Below are positions 27,073 to 36,089 of a stretch of 64,000 nucleotides of DNA, in pieces. The stretch covers positions 3,720,001 to 3,784,000 of the forward strand of contig NZ_CP031716.1 of NCBI RefSeq assembly GCF_001696605.3, read 5' to 3'. The notes beneath the pieces are model-generated. The model did not search any database. It was given only the letters and a program-made list of their open reading frames with translations, and was not told the DNA's origin. Every line of letters starts with the position of its first letter. Position 1 is the stretch's first letter. The position numbers were made by a program, and so were the translations under genes. The DNA comes from Acinetobacter wuhouensis (GTDB lineage Bacteria > Pseudomonadota > Gammaproteobacteria > Pseudomonadales > Moraxellaceae).

Positions 27073-27717
27073 TTACTGCGGTTTTTCTACATTTAAAATT
27101 TGATTTGCCACCACACGTTTGACCCCAACAGCAAGCATTTCCTGCCATGCATGTTGTAAAGAACCTTGTAAATCAATCGCTTTGGTTGCATCGGAAATCA
27201 CAAAAGTTTTAAACCCTAACTTGGCAGCATCCATTGCTGTCCATGCCACACAAAAATCCGTCGCAATACCAACAATATAGACAGTATCAATGCCACGTTC
27301 TTTTAAATAACCTGCTAAACCCGTCGTGGTCTTATGATCCGCTTCCATAAATGCTGAGTAACTATCAATTTGTGAATGGAAGCCTTTACGAATAATCATT
27401 TGCGCAGTTGGAATATCGAGATCGGGATGAAACTCAGCATCCTGTGTCCCTTGTACACAATGCGATGGCCACAACACTTGCATGCCATAATCCAACTGAA
27501 TCATGTCATAAGCTTGATGATCAGGATGATTTTCAACAAAGGAAATATGATTTTCAGGATGCCAATCTTGGGTCAGGATAATATTGTCAAAATGTTGTGC
27601 CAATTGATTAATGGTCGGAATAATTTGCTCTGCATGGGCAACTGCTAAATTTCCACCTGAGGTAAAACCATTTTGGACATCGACCACGATTAAAGCACTG
27701 CGTTCTGACTGTGACAT
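27073..27717 (-). CDS. pncA: Nicotinamidase
   Basis: A 214-aa isochorismatase-fold hydrolase that turns nicotinamide into nicotinate for NAD salvage. With the start at 27717 (AGGG seven bases upstream), the catalytic Asp13 is in VVDVQNGF. The metal-site QDWHPENHISF and the nucleophile Cys in VGIATDFCVAWTAMDA follow, and a Lys in IRKGF completes the triad. An ATG 18 bp upstream is possible but has a poorer ribosome binding site. The final LQGSLQHAWQEM helix is normal for PncA. Confidence 0.93.
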   Translation of the reverse strand: MSQSERSALIVVDVQNGFTSGGNLAVAHAEQIIPTINQLAQHFDNIILTQDWHPENHISFVENHPDHQAYDMIQLDYGMQVLWPSHCVQGTQDAEFHPDLDIPTAQMIIRKGFHSQIDSYSAFMEADHKTTTGLAGYLKERGIDTVYIVGIATDFCVAWTAMDAAKLGFKTFVISDATKAIDLQGSLQHAWQEMLAVGVKRVVANQILNVEKPQ

Positions 27718-27803
27718 TTCCCTACCCTGATTCATAAGCCTACTTCATCTAGGCTATTTTAATTTTGAAAATAAAAATACCAATGACTCAACATACAATA
27801 AAA

Positions 27804-27823
27804 AAGCCCGCAAATGCGAGCTT
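27804..27823 (-). terminator. Weak terminator after the aromatic-acid MFS gene
   Basis: AAGCCCGC-AAAT-GCGAGCTT is an imperfect stem with one mismatch. The run of A on its left gives a T tract on the minus strand. It lies about 85 bp beyond the MFS stop. Confidence 0.5.
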
Positions 27824-27908
27824 GTGATAGAAATCAATAACTAAGCCTTGAAATCCACTTTTAAAATCAGGTTTTCAAAAACCAAAGATAAAATCAAATG
27901 AATCAATA

Positions 27909-29132
27909 CTATGCAGACTCTAAACGACGCGTTAATAACACCATGATAATCGCTGAAATCACAATACATGGAATCGCGGCACTGATCACCCCTGTTGCAC
28001 CACTGCCCATTGCCAAAAGTTGCCCTGCGATAGCAGGTCCCATCATTGCACCAATACGTCCAACAGCCGAAGCCGCACCGACACCCTGACCACGCAAATG
28101 AGTCGGATAAACAAAACTACCAAAGGCATACAACACACCCTGACCACCGATTGTGAAAGTTCCCATGATCGCAGCCGCAACAAACATCAAATTTAAAGTG
28201 GTTGCTGAATTTAAACTGAATAAACCAATCAAAATACCCACATACATCAGAATAATGACATAGGCTTTATTGCAACGGTCAATCAACATTCCTAAAACCA
28301 CTGTGCCAATCGCAGCGCCAATTTGGAAATACACCATCGCCATACTGCCATCTTTACGGCTAAAGCCAAGCTCAGTGAATAGAGATGGCAACCAACTCAA
28401 CATGATGTACACCACCATTAAGGTGAAGAAATAACTCACCCACAACAACAGCGTGCGTGGTGCATATTCACGGCTGAACAAATCCTGATAAGATAATGGT
28501 TTTTGATCTGTATTTTGCACAGCTTGTTGTGCTTTTAAAAACTCACGTGACTCAGGTAAAAACTTGATCATCAATGGCACAACGATCAAAGGAAGCAGAC
28601 CACCCACATAGAAAATTGTTTTCCAGCTGCTCGCCAAATCTGTCGAAGCCAACTGCGCTGCCAATAAAGAGACAATAATCGCCCCAATCGGCATACCACA
28701 ATACATCAAACCTACCGCACGACCACGATTTTCAGGTGAGGTTGATTCGGATGCCAAAGCAATTAGATTTGGCATTGCAGCCCCTAAACCTGCACCTGCC
28801 AAAAAACGCACCAATAATAAAGAATAAAAGCTATTGACCCATACTGTACCTAAAGTAAAAATTGCGAAAATTGAAACGGATGCGATCAATACTTTCTTTC
28901 GACCAATACGATCTGCATAACGCCCACCCACCAATGCGCCAGGCAATAAGCCTAAAATCCCTGCACTGAAAAATAGACCCAGTTGCGTCGCATCCAAAGC
29001 AAAATATTCTTTAATCCCTGCTGCCGCTACCCCAGCGGCTTGAATATCAATACCCTCGATCACGGCGATCAAAAAGCAAATCAGCACAGTCACTGTGGCA
29101 TGCTTTTTATCTAAAGAAACTGATCTATCCAT
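27909..29132 (-). CDS. MFS transporter, aromatic acid:H+ symporter (AAHS) family
   Basis: A 407-aa protein with twelve membrane segments. Signature MFS loops are present: GGRYADRIGRKKVLI between helices 2 and 3, and the related DRCNKAYVIILM between 8 and 9. The opening ICFLIAVIEGIDIQAAGVAAAGI has the Asp typical of PcaK/BenK-type aromatic acid importers. The substrate is probably an aromatic or related carboxylate; no catabolic genes are nearby to narrow it. An AAAGGATAT ribosome binding site precedes the ATG. Confidence 0.88.
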   Translation of the reverse strand: MDRSVSLDKKHATVTVLICFLIAVIEGIDIQAAGVAAAGIKEYFALDATQLGLFFSAGILGLLPGALVGGRYADRIGRKKVLIASVSIFAIFTLGTVWVNSFYSLLLVRFLAGAGLGAAMPNLIALASESTSPENRGRAVGLMYCGMPIGAIIVSLLAAQLASTDLASSWKTIFYVGGLLPLIVVPLMIKFLPESREFLKAQQAVQNTDQKPLSYQDLFSREYAPRTLLLWVSYFFTLMVVYIMLSWLPSLFTELGFSRKDGSMAMVYFQIGAAIGTVVLGMLIDRCNKAYVIILMYVGILIGLFSLNSATTLNLMFVAAAIMGTFTIGGQGVLYAFGSFVYPTHLRGQGVGAASAVGRIGAMMGPAIAGQLLAMGSGATGVISAAIPCIVISAIIMVLLTRRLESA

Positions 29133-29766
29133 TATGGAATATCCTTTTACGCGATATGAACAAAGGCGAATCTTCCAACAGTCAGAATAGATAGATAACT
29201 ATCAAAAGGTGGTAGAAAATTGATGATGCTTAAAAGCTATATTGGAAAATTCTCACTTTGTTGAATGAATAAATAAGTGTTAGAACCAATTATTCGGTAT
29301 AAGTTTCTACGTTTTTGGTCAGGAATATTGAAAATAGCGATGACTATTCTCACACAATAAGAACTGATTTCTGACTTCTATATATAAAAAAACGATTAAA
29401 AAATGAAAATTTATTTATGAAAAGAAATTTGTAGATCCTATTTTTTAAGAACATTTGCGTCTTTTATCATTCTAAAAAACACTAAATCCTTACTGTCCAA
29501 TAAAACATCGGCATAGAACACTCAAAAAAAGCCAATAACAGAAAAATATGACGCTGATTCTGTGGATGATTTGTTGCTTTTGTTAAAGAATTTCCTAGCT
29601 TTGGCGAAAGTATATTGTTCTGTCACGCTGAATCAGTCATAATTTGCATAAGCATTATGCAATCCTCAATACGATTGTTTTTTGCTCAAATCAAAATACT
29701 GCAACTATCCCCAATCCTTGTTTACTCAAACGCATGGTGGATGGTCAAATAGGATGTTTTTTCAAA
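29133..29766. other. 634-bp intergenic region upstream of dapA
   Basis: A long AT-rich gap between the divergent MFS transporter and dapA. I found no convincing gene, RNA or repeat in it. An in-frame extension of dapA (from 29644) crosses part of it but lacks the conserved DapA N-terminus, so I treat it as leader. The promoters of both genes must lie here. Confidence 0.5.
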
Positions 29767-30663
29767 ATGACTCAGCAAGCACAGACCATTCAAGGCTCAA
29801 TTGTCGCAATCGTCACCCCCATGTTTGAAGATGGCAGCGTAGATTGGAAGAGTCTTGAGAAGCTCGTTGAGTGGCACATAGAACAAGGCACTAACAGTAT
29901 TGTTGCTGTCGGTACAACCGGTGAAGCATCTACTCTTAGCATGGCAGAACACGCTGAAGTAATTAAAGAAATTATTCGTGTTGCCAATAAACGTATTCCA
30001 ATTATTGCCGGTACTGGTGCGAACTCAACACACGAAGCGATTGAACTCACCAAAGAAGCAAAACAACTCGGCGCAGATGCCGCTCTTCTCGTGACCCCTT
30101 ATTATAACAAGCCTACGCAAGAAGGTTTATTCCAACACTATAAGGCGATCGCTGAAGCAGTTGATCTTCCGATCATTCTTTACAATGTCCCAGGTCGTAC
30201 AGGTGTAGATATGCACAACGACACTGCGATTCGTTTAGCGGATATTCCTCAGATTGTCGGTATCAAAGACGCAACGGGCGATATTCCTCGTGGTCAAGAA
30301 TTGCTTGAAGGTTTAAAAGGCAAAAACATGGTCGTCTATTCAGGTGACGATGCCACTGCTGCTGAACTCATTCAACTTGGCGCACTGGGTAATATTTCAG
30401 TGACTGCCAATGTCGCACCTAAAATCATGAGCGAATTATGCGCTGCTGCATTACAGGGTGATGTTGCTACTGCAAAAGAGAAAAATGACCAAGTTGCAAA
30501 ATTAAACAATATTTTATTTTGTGAATCGAACCCAATTCCAGTGAAATGGGCACTTCATGAAATGGAATTAATTGGTACAGGCGTTCGTTTACCATTAACT
30601 CCACTCGCAGAACAATACCGTGCTCCACTGCGTGAAGAACTCAAAGCAGCGGGTCTCATTTAA
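29767..30663 (+). CDS. dapA: 4-hydroxy-tetrahydrodipicolinate synthase
   Basis: A 298-aa TIM-barrel aldolase that condenses pyruvate with aspartate semialdehyde, the branch step to diaminopimelate and lysine. The N-terminus IQGSIVAIVTPM fixes the start at 29767. VGTTGEASTLS is the substrate loop, LYNVPGRTGVD holds the catalytic Tyr, and IVGIKDATGD holds the Schiff-base Lys near residue 166. It is followed at 16 bp by bamC and then purC, the same order as in E. coli. Confidence 0.95.
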   Translation: MTQQAQTIQGSIVAIVTPMFEDGSVDWKSLEKLVEWHIEQGTNSIVAVGTTGEASTLSMAEHAEVIKEIIRVANKRIPIIAGTGANSTHEAIELTKEAKQLGADAALLVTPYYNKPTQEGLFQHYKAIAEAVDLPIILYNVPGRTGVDMHNDTAIRLADIPQIVGIKDATGDIPRGQELLEGLKGKNMVVYSGDDATAAELIQLGALGNISVTANVAPKIMSELCAAALQGDVATAKEKNDQVAKLNNILFCESNPIPVKWALHEMELIGTGVRLPLTPLAEQYRAPLREELKAAGLI

Positions 30664-30679
30664 TTAAGAGCTTATAATT

Positions 30680-31288
30680 ATGCAATTACGTTTAGGTTTA
30701 GCTTGTGCCCTTTCAGCTTTAAGTTTGGCGGGTTGTAGTTCACTTGGAATCAACAATGGTTCTTTAGACTATAAAAATACAACCTCTGTAGAGCCGCTTA
30801 AATACCCTGAAGGGTCAACAGTTAGACCTGCAACGCCAATGTATCCTGCTCCGATTGTTGATCCACTTGCATTGAAACATGCACCAGTGTTCGAAAATAA
30901 ACGTGGAAATCGGTATGAAGTTCCGCGTCCTGAAGTTGAAAAATCACGTGCAACTGCCAGTGAGACAGCAACATCCTCTGAAAGCGTCGGTCGTCCGCAA
31001 CTTTTAACCGATGGAAATGGCAATCCATTGATCAAAATCGATGGAAATTCTGCTACAATTTGGCAGTACACACTTGCAACCCTCAGTAGTCTCAATCACA
31101 AGCTAATCGGTAAAAGCAAAAACGCCAATGAGGCGACTGTGAAAATCGACAATAGCACCTATGTGTTGAAACTTAGCTCCGTTGGTTCAAGTAACACGAT
31201 CGCCGTGTTTAACGCCGATAATAGCTTTGCAGATAAAGAAAAATCTGCACAGTTATTAACCCAGATTTACCAAAACTGGCCAGCCTAG
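30680..31288 (+). CDS. bamC: BamC-like outer-membrane assembly lipoprotein
   Basis: A 202-aa lipoprotein with lipobox LAGC (Cys19), followed by the unstructured BamC-type N-terminal segment ([17 protein letters not shown]). A single C-terminal helix-grip domain (about 115-200) has [13 protein letters not shown]. coli BamC has two such domains and is much longer, so this is the short form. It belongs to the BAM complex that inserts outer-membrane proteins. Its place between dapA and purC supports the call. Confidence 0.82.
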   Translation: MQLRLGLACALSALSLAGCSSLGINNGSLDYKNTTSVEPLKYPEGSTVRPATPMYPAPIVDPLALKHAPVFENKRGNRYEVPRPEVEKSRATASETATSSESVGRPQLLTDGNGNPLIKIDGNSATIWQYTLATLSSLNHKLIGKSKNANEATVKIDNSTYVLKLSSVGSSNTIAVFNADNSFADKEKSAQLLTQIYQNWPA

Positions 31289-31310
31289 TCGTTCTAGGCA
31301 ATTTTTTTTT
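31283..31310 (+). terminator. Terminator overlapping the bamC stop codon
   Basis: GCCTAG-TCGTT-CTAGGC is followed by AA and nine T. The 5' arm contains the bamC TAG stop, so ribosomes finishing bamC would cover the stem. It lies only 16 bp before purC. Confidence 0.8.
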
Positions 31311-31325
31311 GCAAAAGGTTCCCCC

Positions 31326-32045
31326 ATGTTAAAACAAACCTTGCTCTATACTGGTAAAGCGAAATCCGTTTATGAAACAGATAGCGCTGATCATCTAATT
31401 CTAGTTTTCCGTGACGATGCTTCTGCATTCAATGGCGAAAAAATAGAGCAACTAGATCGTAAAGGTAAGGTGAACAACCGTTTTAATGCCTTTATCATGG
31501 AAAAATTGGCTGCGGCTGGTATCGAAACTCACTTTGAAAAACTTCTTTCTCCAACTGAAGTTTTAGTGAAAAAATTACAAATGATCCCTGTAGAGTGCGT
31601 AATGCGTAACTATGCAGCAGGTTCATTGTGCCGTCGATTAGGTGTTGAAGAAGGTTTAGAGCTTACTCCACCTACTTTTGAATTGTTCTTCAAAGATGAC
31701 GCTTTAGGCGATCCTATGGTGAACGAATCTCAAGCGATTGCATTGGGTTGGGCAAATGCTGAACAATTGGCTCAAATGAAAGAACTTACTCAAAAAGTAA
31801 ATGTCGTACTTAAAGACTTGTTTGCTCAAGGCAACATGCTTCTTGTTGACTTTAAACTTGAGTTTGGTGTGTTCCATGACCGTATCGTATTGGGTGATGA
31901 GTTCTCTCCAGACGGTTGCCGTTTATGGGATAAAGATACTAAGAAGAAACTCGACAAAGACCGTTTCCGTCAAGGTTTAGGCGGTGTTGTTGAAGCTTAT
32001 GAAGAAGTTGCTGCACGTATTGGTGTAGATCTTTCAGACATCTAA
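31326..32045 (+). CDS. purC: SAICAR synthetase
   Basis: A 239-aa ATP-dependent ligase that joins aspartate to CAIR in purine synthesis. Conserved motifs are [56 protein letters not shown] and [14 protein letters not shown]. The length matches the family. It starts right after the terminator that overlaps bamC. Confidence 0.96.
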   Translation: MLKQTLLYTGKAKSVYETDSADHLILVFRDDASAFNGEKIEQLDRKGKVNNRFNAFIMEKLAAAGIETHFEKLLSPTEVLVKKLQMIPVECVMRNYAAGSLCRRLGVEEGLELTPPTFELFFKDDALGDPMVNESQAIALGWANAEQLAQMKELTQKVNVVLKDLFAQGNMLLVDFKLEFGVFHDRIVLGDEFSPDGCRLWDKDTKKKLDKDRFRQGLGGVVEAYEEVAARIGVDLSDI

Positions 32046-32065
32046 TTTTAGAATTTGATGCTTCT

Positions 32066-32096
32066 AAAAACCGAGTTAGAAATAACTCGGTTTTTT
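32066..32096. terminator. Terminator after purC
   Basis: AAAAACCGAGTTA-GAAA-TAACTCGGTTTTT, a long stem with a GAAA tetraloop and T run, 21 bp after the purC stop. Confidence 0.9.
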
Positions 32097-32153
32097 ATTC
32101 TCAATAAAATTTTTTAAATTTAAATTGATGCGATAACTTAATTCAGTTGAAAT

Positions 32154-32184
32154 AAAAAAGCCCAACATCCTGTTGGGCTTTTTT
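32154..32184 (-). terminator. Terminator of Rsm-like RNA copy A
   Basis: GCCCAAC-AGGAT-GTTGGGC on the minus strand, preceded by A and followed by a T run. The loop itself carries AGGA, which is repeated in copy B. Confidence 0.88.
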
Positions 32185-32276
32185 ACATATTTGATGCTTG
32201 CGGTATAACTCCTGTCGTACCTCACATTCCTTGTTCTTCCTTTTCTTATTTTTGTCTGGAGCTTCCTGCTCTCTAT
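32154..32276 (-). ncRNA. CsrB/Rsm-like small RNA, copy A (about 123 nt)
   Basis: Inferred minus-strand transcript starting near 32276 and ending in the T tract at 32154. It contains five GGA motifs (bases 32264-32266, 32238-32240, 32228-32230, 32210-32212 and 32168-32170). The first sits in a GAGC-AGGAA-GCTC hairpin; another is AC-AGGA-GT inside a GGTA...TACC stem; the last is the loop of the terminator GCCCAAC-AGGAT-GTTGGGC. Such A(N)GGA loops are how CsrB/RsmY/RsmZ RNAs bind and titrate CsrA/RsmA. No open frame crosses it. A homologous locus lies at 56243-56373. The start is inferred from the -10 box, not mapped. Confidence 0.75.
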
Positions 32277-32282
32277 GTGTTC

Positions 32283-32350
32283 ATAATATGAAATTCTAAA
32301 TAGTTCGTATATCGGCTAAACCCGCAAATCTTTGTACGTTTTGGCTTACA
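32283..32350 (-). promoter_or_regulatory. GacA-like box and -10 element of sRNA copy A
   Basis: TGTACGTTTTGGCTTACA at 32333-32350 matches the GacA upstream activating site TGTAAG-N6-CTTACA with one mismatch. A -10 hexamer TATTAT (minus strand) lies at 32283-32288. Exactly 44 bp separate the two, the same spacing as in copy B. The box centre falls about 65 bp upstream of the inferred start. Confidence 0.7.
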
Positions 32351-32540
32351 AACGTTAAGTCGCAGATTGTTTTAAAAATGGGATCTCTGAAAATCAAAAT
32401 TTTCTCACCCAAATATTAATGAAAGCTATTCAGGTTAGCGACAAAATATGTCGCTTTAATTATGTTTGATTACTTTTCACCCTGATAAACTATTGTTTTT
32501 ATTATAAATTACCTAAGAACACAGCTACTTAAGAAAATTA

Positions 32541-33683
32541 ATGATGAATAATTTTGCATCTTTATTAGAACTTAGAACTGATTTAAAAAATCTGAACATG
32601 AATCAGAATACTTCTACTGAAGATATTGAAATTCGCTTTATTGAAGCAATGCACGATAAAATGATTTCAAACTATCAAGAAATTTTATCTATATATAATG
32701 AAATAGATGAAAAAGTAATTACTAACTTTAATCAAAATACAATTTTAGCATTTCTAACCTCAGCTATACGCACTGATCGGTTTAAGGAAGGAATGCTTTC
32801 TAATACTTTGCGTTCAGGTCTGGTTTTATTTGCTTTAGAAAAACTAAGTGAAATTTTGAACACTGAGAATAAAGTCATGCTAAATGACATATTACAAATT
32901 AAAGAACTAGAAAATGTTAAAATCAGACTTAACTTTGACTATGGTCCAGCAAATTGGAATGTTATAGAAGCCTTTAAAAATGGGGATATTGCAGGTCTTC
33001 TTAACGGGCACTATTGGAATTACAAAGGAAAAAAGTCCTACAAACAAAATCAGACAACAATTGGGCTACTTAGAATTAAACCTAAAGAAGATCTATGGTT
33101 GTTGTTTCATATTGGAAAAGTCACAAAAGATTTAAATCTACTAGAAGCAATGGGATATGAGTTTGAAACTCTAACTGAATATAACAAATTCGTAGGGCGT
33201 GTAATTGTAAAATATAAAAACACATCACAATCAGTTGTCCGAAATGCTAACTCTTTGATTAACCAGTGTGAAGTCTATCAAATACTCCCAGATGTCTTTG
33301 ATAATGATATTTTTCCAGGCTATGAAAATGTCAATATTTCATGGAATGAACTCTCAAGAGTTATTGATAAAGAATCATGGAAAACAGCATTACAAAATCA
33401 AAAAGCCGTATATTTAATCACAGATATTTCCAATGGGAAGATGTATGTTGGTTCAGCATATGCTGAAAATATGTTGCTTAACAGATGGCAAAATTATGTT
33501 AAAAGTAGGCATGGTGGCAATGTCCAACTAAAACAACTCTCTCAGGAGCATATTGAAAATAATTTTAGATATTCAATACTCGACATTTTCAAATCAACAA
33601 CAGACGATAAAGTAATATTAAGTAGAGAAAGTTGGTGGAAAGAAACATTACTTACACGGAAATTTGGCTATAACTCTAACTAA
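32541..33683 (+). CDS. Orphan protein with C-terminal GIY-YIG-like nuclease domain
   Basis: A 380-aa soluble protein with no signal peptide. The last 95 residues read as a GIY-YIG nuclease-like domain: AVYLITDISNGKMYVGSAY (about 288-306), NRWQNYVKSRHGGN, FRYSILDIF, and a late Glu (RESWWKETLLTRKFGYNSN). The N-terminal 285 residues, which include a KEDLWLLFHIGKVTKDLNL segment, match nothing I recognise. It is a single gene between purC/sRNA A and the desaturase operon, more AT-rich than its neighbours. It could be a solitary restriction, homing or defence nuclease; there is no methylase or partner next to it. Confidence 0.65.
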   Translation: MMNNFASLLELRTDLKNLNMNQNTSTEDIEIRFIEAMHDKMISNYQEILSIYNEIDEKVITNFNQNTILAFLTSAIRTDRFKEGMLSNTLRSGLVLFALEKLSEILNTENKVMLNDILQIKELENVKIRLNFDYGPANWNVIEAFKNGDIAGLLNGHYWNYKGKKSYKQNQTTIGLLRIKPKEDLWLLFHIGKVTKDLNLLEAMGYEFETLTEYNKFVGRVIVKYKNTSQSVVRNANSLINQCEVYQILPDVFDNDIFPGYENVNISWNELSRVIDKESWKTALQNQKAVYLITDISNGKMYVGSAYAENMLLNRWQNYVKSRHGGNVQLKQLSQEHIENNFRYSILDIFKSTTDDKVILSRESWWKETLLTRKFGYNSN

Positions 33684-33702
33684 AAAATTTCCACTGTTAA
33701 TC

Positions 33703-33732
33703 AAAAAGCCCAATATTCAAATTGGGCTTTCT
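33703..33732. terminator. Terminator between the GIY-YIG gene and the desaturase
   Basis: AAAGCCCAAT-ATTCAA-ATTGGGCTTT, a 10-bp stem between two convergent genes, with A/T runs on both sides so it can serve both. Confidence 0.82.
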
Positions 33733-33763
33733 CTCGTCAGAAGTCAAATTTCACCAAGAATGG

Positions 33764-34903
33764 CTAAGCAAAAATCCCCTTCACTTTTTGCACTGACTGC
33801 ATAATTTTGGCAGTCATATTATTCGGCAAAGAACACTTCGCTAAACGCACCCACACACTACCAAACTGCTGAAAGAAATTCGCTTCATTATAGTTGATGC
33901 CATATTCTGCACATAAAGCTTTGATCTTTGGTGCAACTTCCGCATAACGATTGGCAGGCATATCAGGGAACAAGTGATGCTCAATTTGATGGCTTAAATT
34001 ACCACTTAAAATATGTAGCCACTCTGTGCCTGTAAAATTACTCGAACCACGAATTTGACGTAGATACCACTCAGCACGGGTTTCATTTTCAATATTATCC
34101 ACTTCAAAAGTTTCAGCATCTTCAGTGAAATGACCATTAAAAATCACCGCAGAAGCCCATAAGCTACGAATCACATTGGCAACAGCATTGCCTGCCAAAA
34201 CTGGCAAAGCATTCGGCCCAGCGATCACAGGAAAAAATACATAATCCTTTAAAATCTGACGACGTGCTTTCTTGCGGAATTTGCTTGCATCCGCCCAGAC
34301 TTGTTTCCACGTTTTGGTTTTATATACCAACGCATCTTCCAAATGTAGATTTTGCACCCCGACATACCATTCAAAAAACACCATCAACTGAATCGCCAAA
34401 GGAATATTGAACAAGAAGCGGGGTTCCCACTTTTGCGATTCACTGACACGCAATAAACCATAGCCCACATCATGATCCATACCGACAATATTGGTATAAG
34501 TATGATGCACATAGTTATGGGTATATTTCCAATCATCGCCAGTCGACATCGTGTCCCAGTCATAATTCGCGCCATTCAAACTTGGATCATTCAGCCAGTC
34601 GAACTGTCCGTGCATCACATTATGACCAAGCTCCATATTTTCCACGATTTTAGAGATACCCAATAACCCTGTACCGATCACCCAAACAGGTGGAATCCAA
34701 CCACCAAACATCAACATACCACGGGAGGCGATTTCGCTATAACGGACAAAATTACGGATTTTATAAATATACTTAGCATCTTGTTCGCCTATACTTTCCA
34801 TCACTTCACGACGGATTTCATCGACACGGCGACCAAATTCTGCAGTTTGTTCAGCGTTTAAATGTTTTGATTTACTGTTTGGAAAATTCACTGACATATT
34901 CAT
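33764..34903 (-). CDS. Membrane fatty acid (acyl-CoA/phospholipid) desaturase
   Basis: A 379-aa di-iron membrane desaturase. The three histidine boxes are present: HNVMH (in ELGHNVMHGQFD), HNYVHHTYTN and HQIEHH (in SHQIEHHLFP). This arrangement fits front-end or acyl-CoA type desaturases that place double bonds in membrane acyl chains. The start at 34903 (MNMSVNFPNS) is set by a GAGGAG ribosome binding site; the upstream GTG reads through that site. Its electron donor is probably the ferredoxin-type reductase encoded just upstream. Both are divergent from a FabR/DesT-like repressor. Confidence 0.9.
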   Translation of the reverse strand: MNMSVNFPNSKSKHLNAEQTAEFGRRVDEIRREVMESIGEQDAKYIYKIRNFVRYSEIASRGMLMFGGWIPPVWVIGTGLLGISKIVENMELGHNVMHGQFDWLNDPSLNGANYDWDTMSTGDDWKYTHNYVHHTYTNIVGMDHDVGYGLLRVSESQKWEPRFLFNIPLAIQLMVFFEWYVGVQNLHLEDALVYKTKTWKQVWADASKFRKKARRQILKDYVFFPVIAGPNALPVLAGNAVANVIRSLWASAVIFNGHFTEDAETFEVDNIENETRAEWYLRQIRGSSNFTGTEWLHILSGNLSHQIEHHLFPDMPANRYAEVAPKIKALCAEYGINYNEANFFQQFGSVWVRLAKCSLPNNMTAKIMQSVQKVKGIFA

Positions 34904-35019
34904 TGTTTTACTCCTCAGCACTTCATATTCAGAAGCCTTTGCTGAATTTTGGGTACAACTTCCCTCTCTTGACTCAATCGATCAAGAAGTTGTTTGAATG
35001 TAGTTAAAAAGACTTTAGT

Positions 35020-36057
35020 TTATAAATTAATGGTGACTGGACTGACTGCTTGACTGATACACAACTTAATTTGGGTATTGCTGTCATGGTCAATTTCACC
35101 GGTTAGCATATTCTTGGTCGAGCCACTGACTTTGGTGCAGGTACAGGTATTGCACATGCCCATACGGCAACCATGTGTTGGCTTTAAACCCGCCTGTTCA
35201 GCACTTTCAAGCAAGCTGGATTTAGCTTCAAATTCTTGCTGTGAACGTAAGAACACTACGGGTTGTGTTGCTAAATTTTCATCCACTGTGATTTGGAAAT
35301 ATTCCTGTTTCAAGCGATCTGCAATGTCCAAGTCTTGGAAAATTTGCTGAGCACTTTTCATCATCGTAGACGAACCACAAGCATAGCTTTGAGCTTGTGC
35401 AAAATCAGGCACTAAGTTTTGTATCAATTCCAAAGTCAAATGCTGTTTCTGTTCCACTGTATTGATGTAGTGATAATGGAACTGAGCATTTTGTTGATGC
35501 AATTGTTCCAAATCTGCGTGAAAAGCATGATCACGACTGAAATAAATCAAATTTACTGGACGATTTGAATGGGTCAATGTTTCCAGCAATAAGGAATAAA
35601 TTGCGGTAATTCCACTGCCTGAAGCGATCAATAACAATGGTGCTGTACTTTGCTCTAACACAAACTCGCCTTGAGCTTGAGACAATTCGACAACATGACC
35701 AAAGCTTAACTGGGTTAAGGCATTGGATACTTTACCCTGCTGTTTCACGGCAATGATGATGTCACCATTGTCCAAAAACTTCACCACAGAATAACTACGC
35801 TGTTGGCGTACCCCTGCAATTTCTACAGTAACCAGAACACTTTGCCCTGCTTTAAACTGTTGATGTTTAAAGTTGCGATTTGGACGTAATTGAATTTGAT
35901 AAAAATCATCGCTTAAAGCGCGTGTTTTAATCACAACCGCTTTAACTCTTTTCCAAGCCCAAACAGGATTGATTTTTTCAGCGATAAAATCGACAAAATC
36001 CTCACGTACCCATTGTGGCTGATATTGCATATTACTCATGGCAGCAATTTGACTCAT
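35020..36057 (-). CDS. Ferredoxin reductase with C-terminal 2Fe-2S domain
   Basis: A 345-aa flavo-iron-sulfur electron-transfer protein: an FAD-binding domain (RQQRSYSVV, about 90-98), an NAD(P)H domain (LLLIASGSGITAIYSLL) and a C-terminal plant-type [2Fe-2S] domain. The cluster cysteines lie in HGCRMGMCNTCTC plus a late Cys (IKLCISQAV). Start 36057 (MSQIAAMSNM) follows GAGGAAC. It is the likely electron donor for the desaturase 116 bp downstream, as in the Pseudomonas DesB/DesC pair. Confidence 0.88.
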   Translation of the reverse strand: MSQIAAMSNMQYQPQWVREDFVDFIAEKINPVWAWKRVKAVVIKTRALSDDFYQIQLRPNRNFKHQQFKAGQSVLVTVEIAGVRQQRSYSVVKFLDNGDIIIAVKQQGKVSNALTQLSFGHVVELSQAQGEFVLEQSTAPLLLIASGSGITAIYSLLLETLTHSNRPVNLIYFSRDHAFHADLEQLHQQNAQFHYHYINTVEQKQHLTLELIQNLVPDFAQAQSYACGSSTMMKSAQQIFQDLDIADRLKQEYFQITVDENLATQPVVFLRSQQEFEAKSSLLESAEQAGLKPTHGCRMGMCNTCTCTKVSGSTKNMLTGEIDHDSNTQIKLCISQAVSPVTINL

Positions 36058-36089
36058 GTGACGTTCCTCTTTGTGCTTGCTATTTATTG

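Noticed and set aside
29640..29690. TTTGCATAAGCATTATGCAA palindrome-like bases upstream of dapA
   Set aside because: Short, AT-rich and partly symmetric only; no second copy or known site to support a regulator.
29644..29766. Upstream extension of dapA (41 extra codons)
   Set aside because: The conserved DapA N-terminus begins after the ATG at 29767; the upstream residues look like translated leader.
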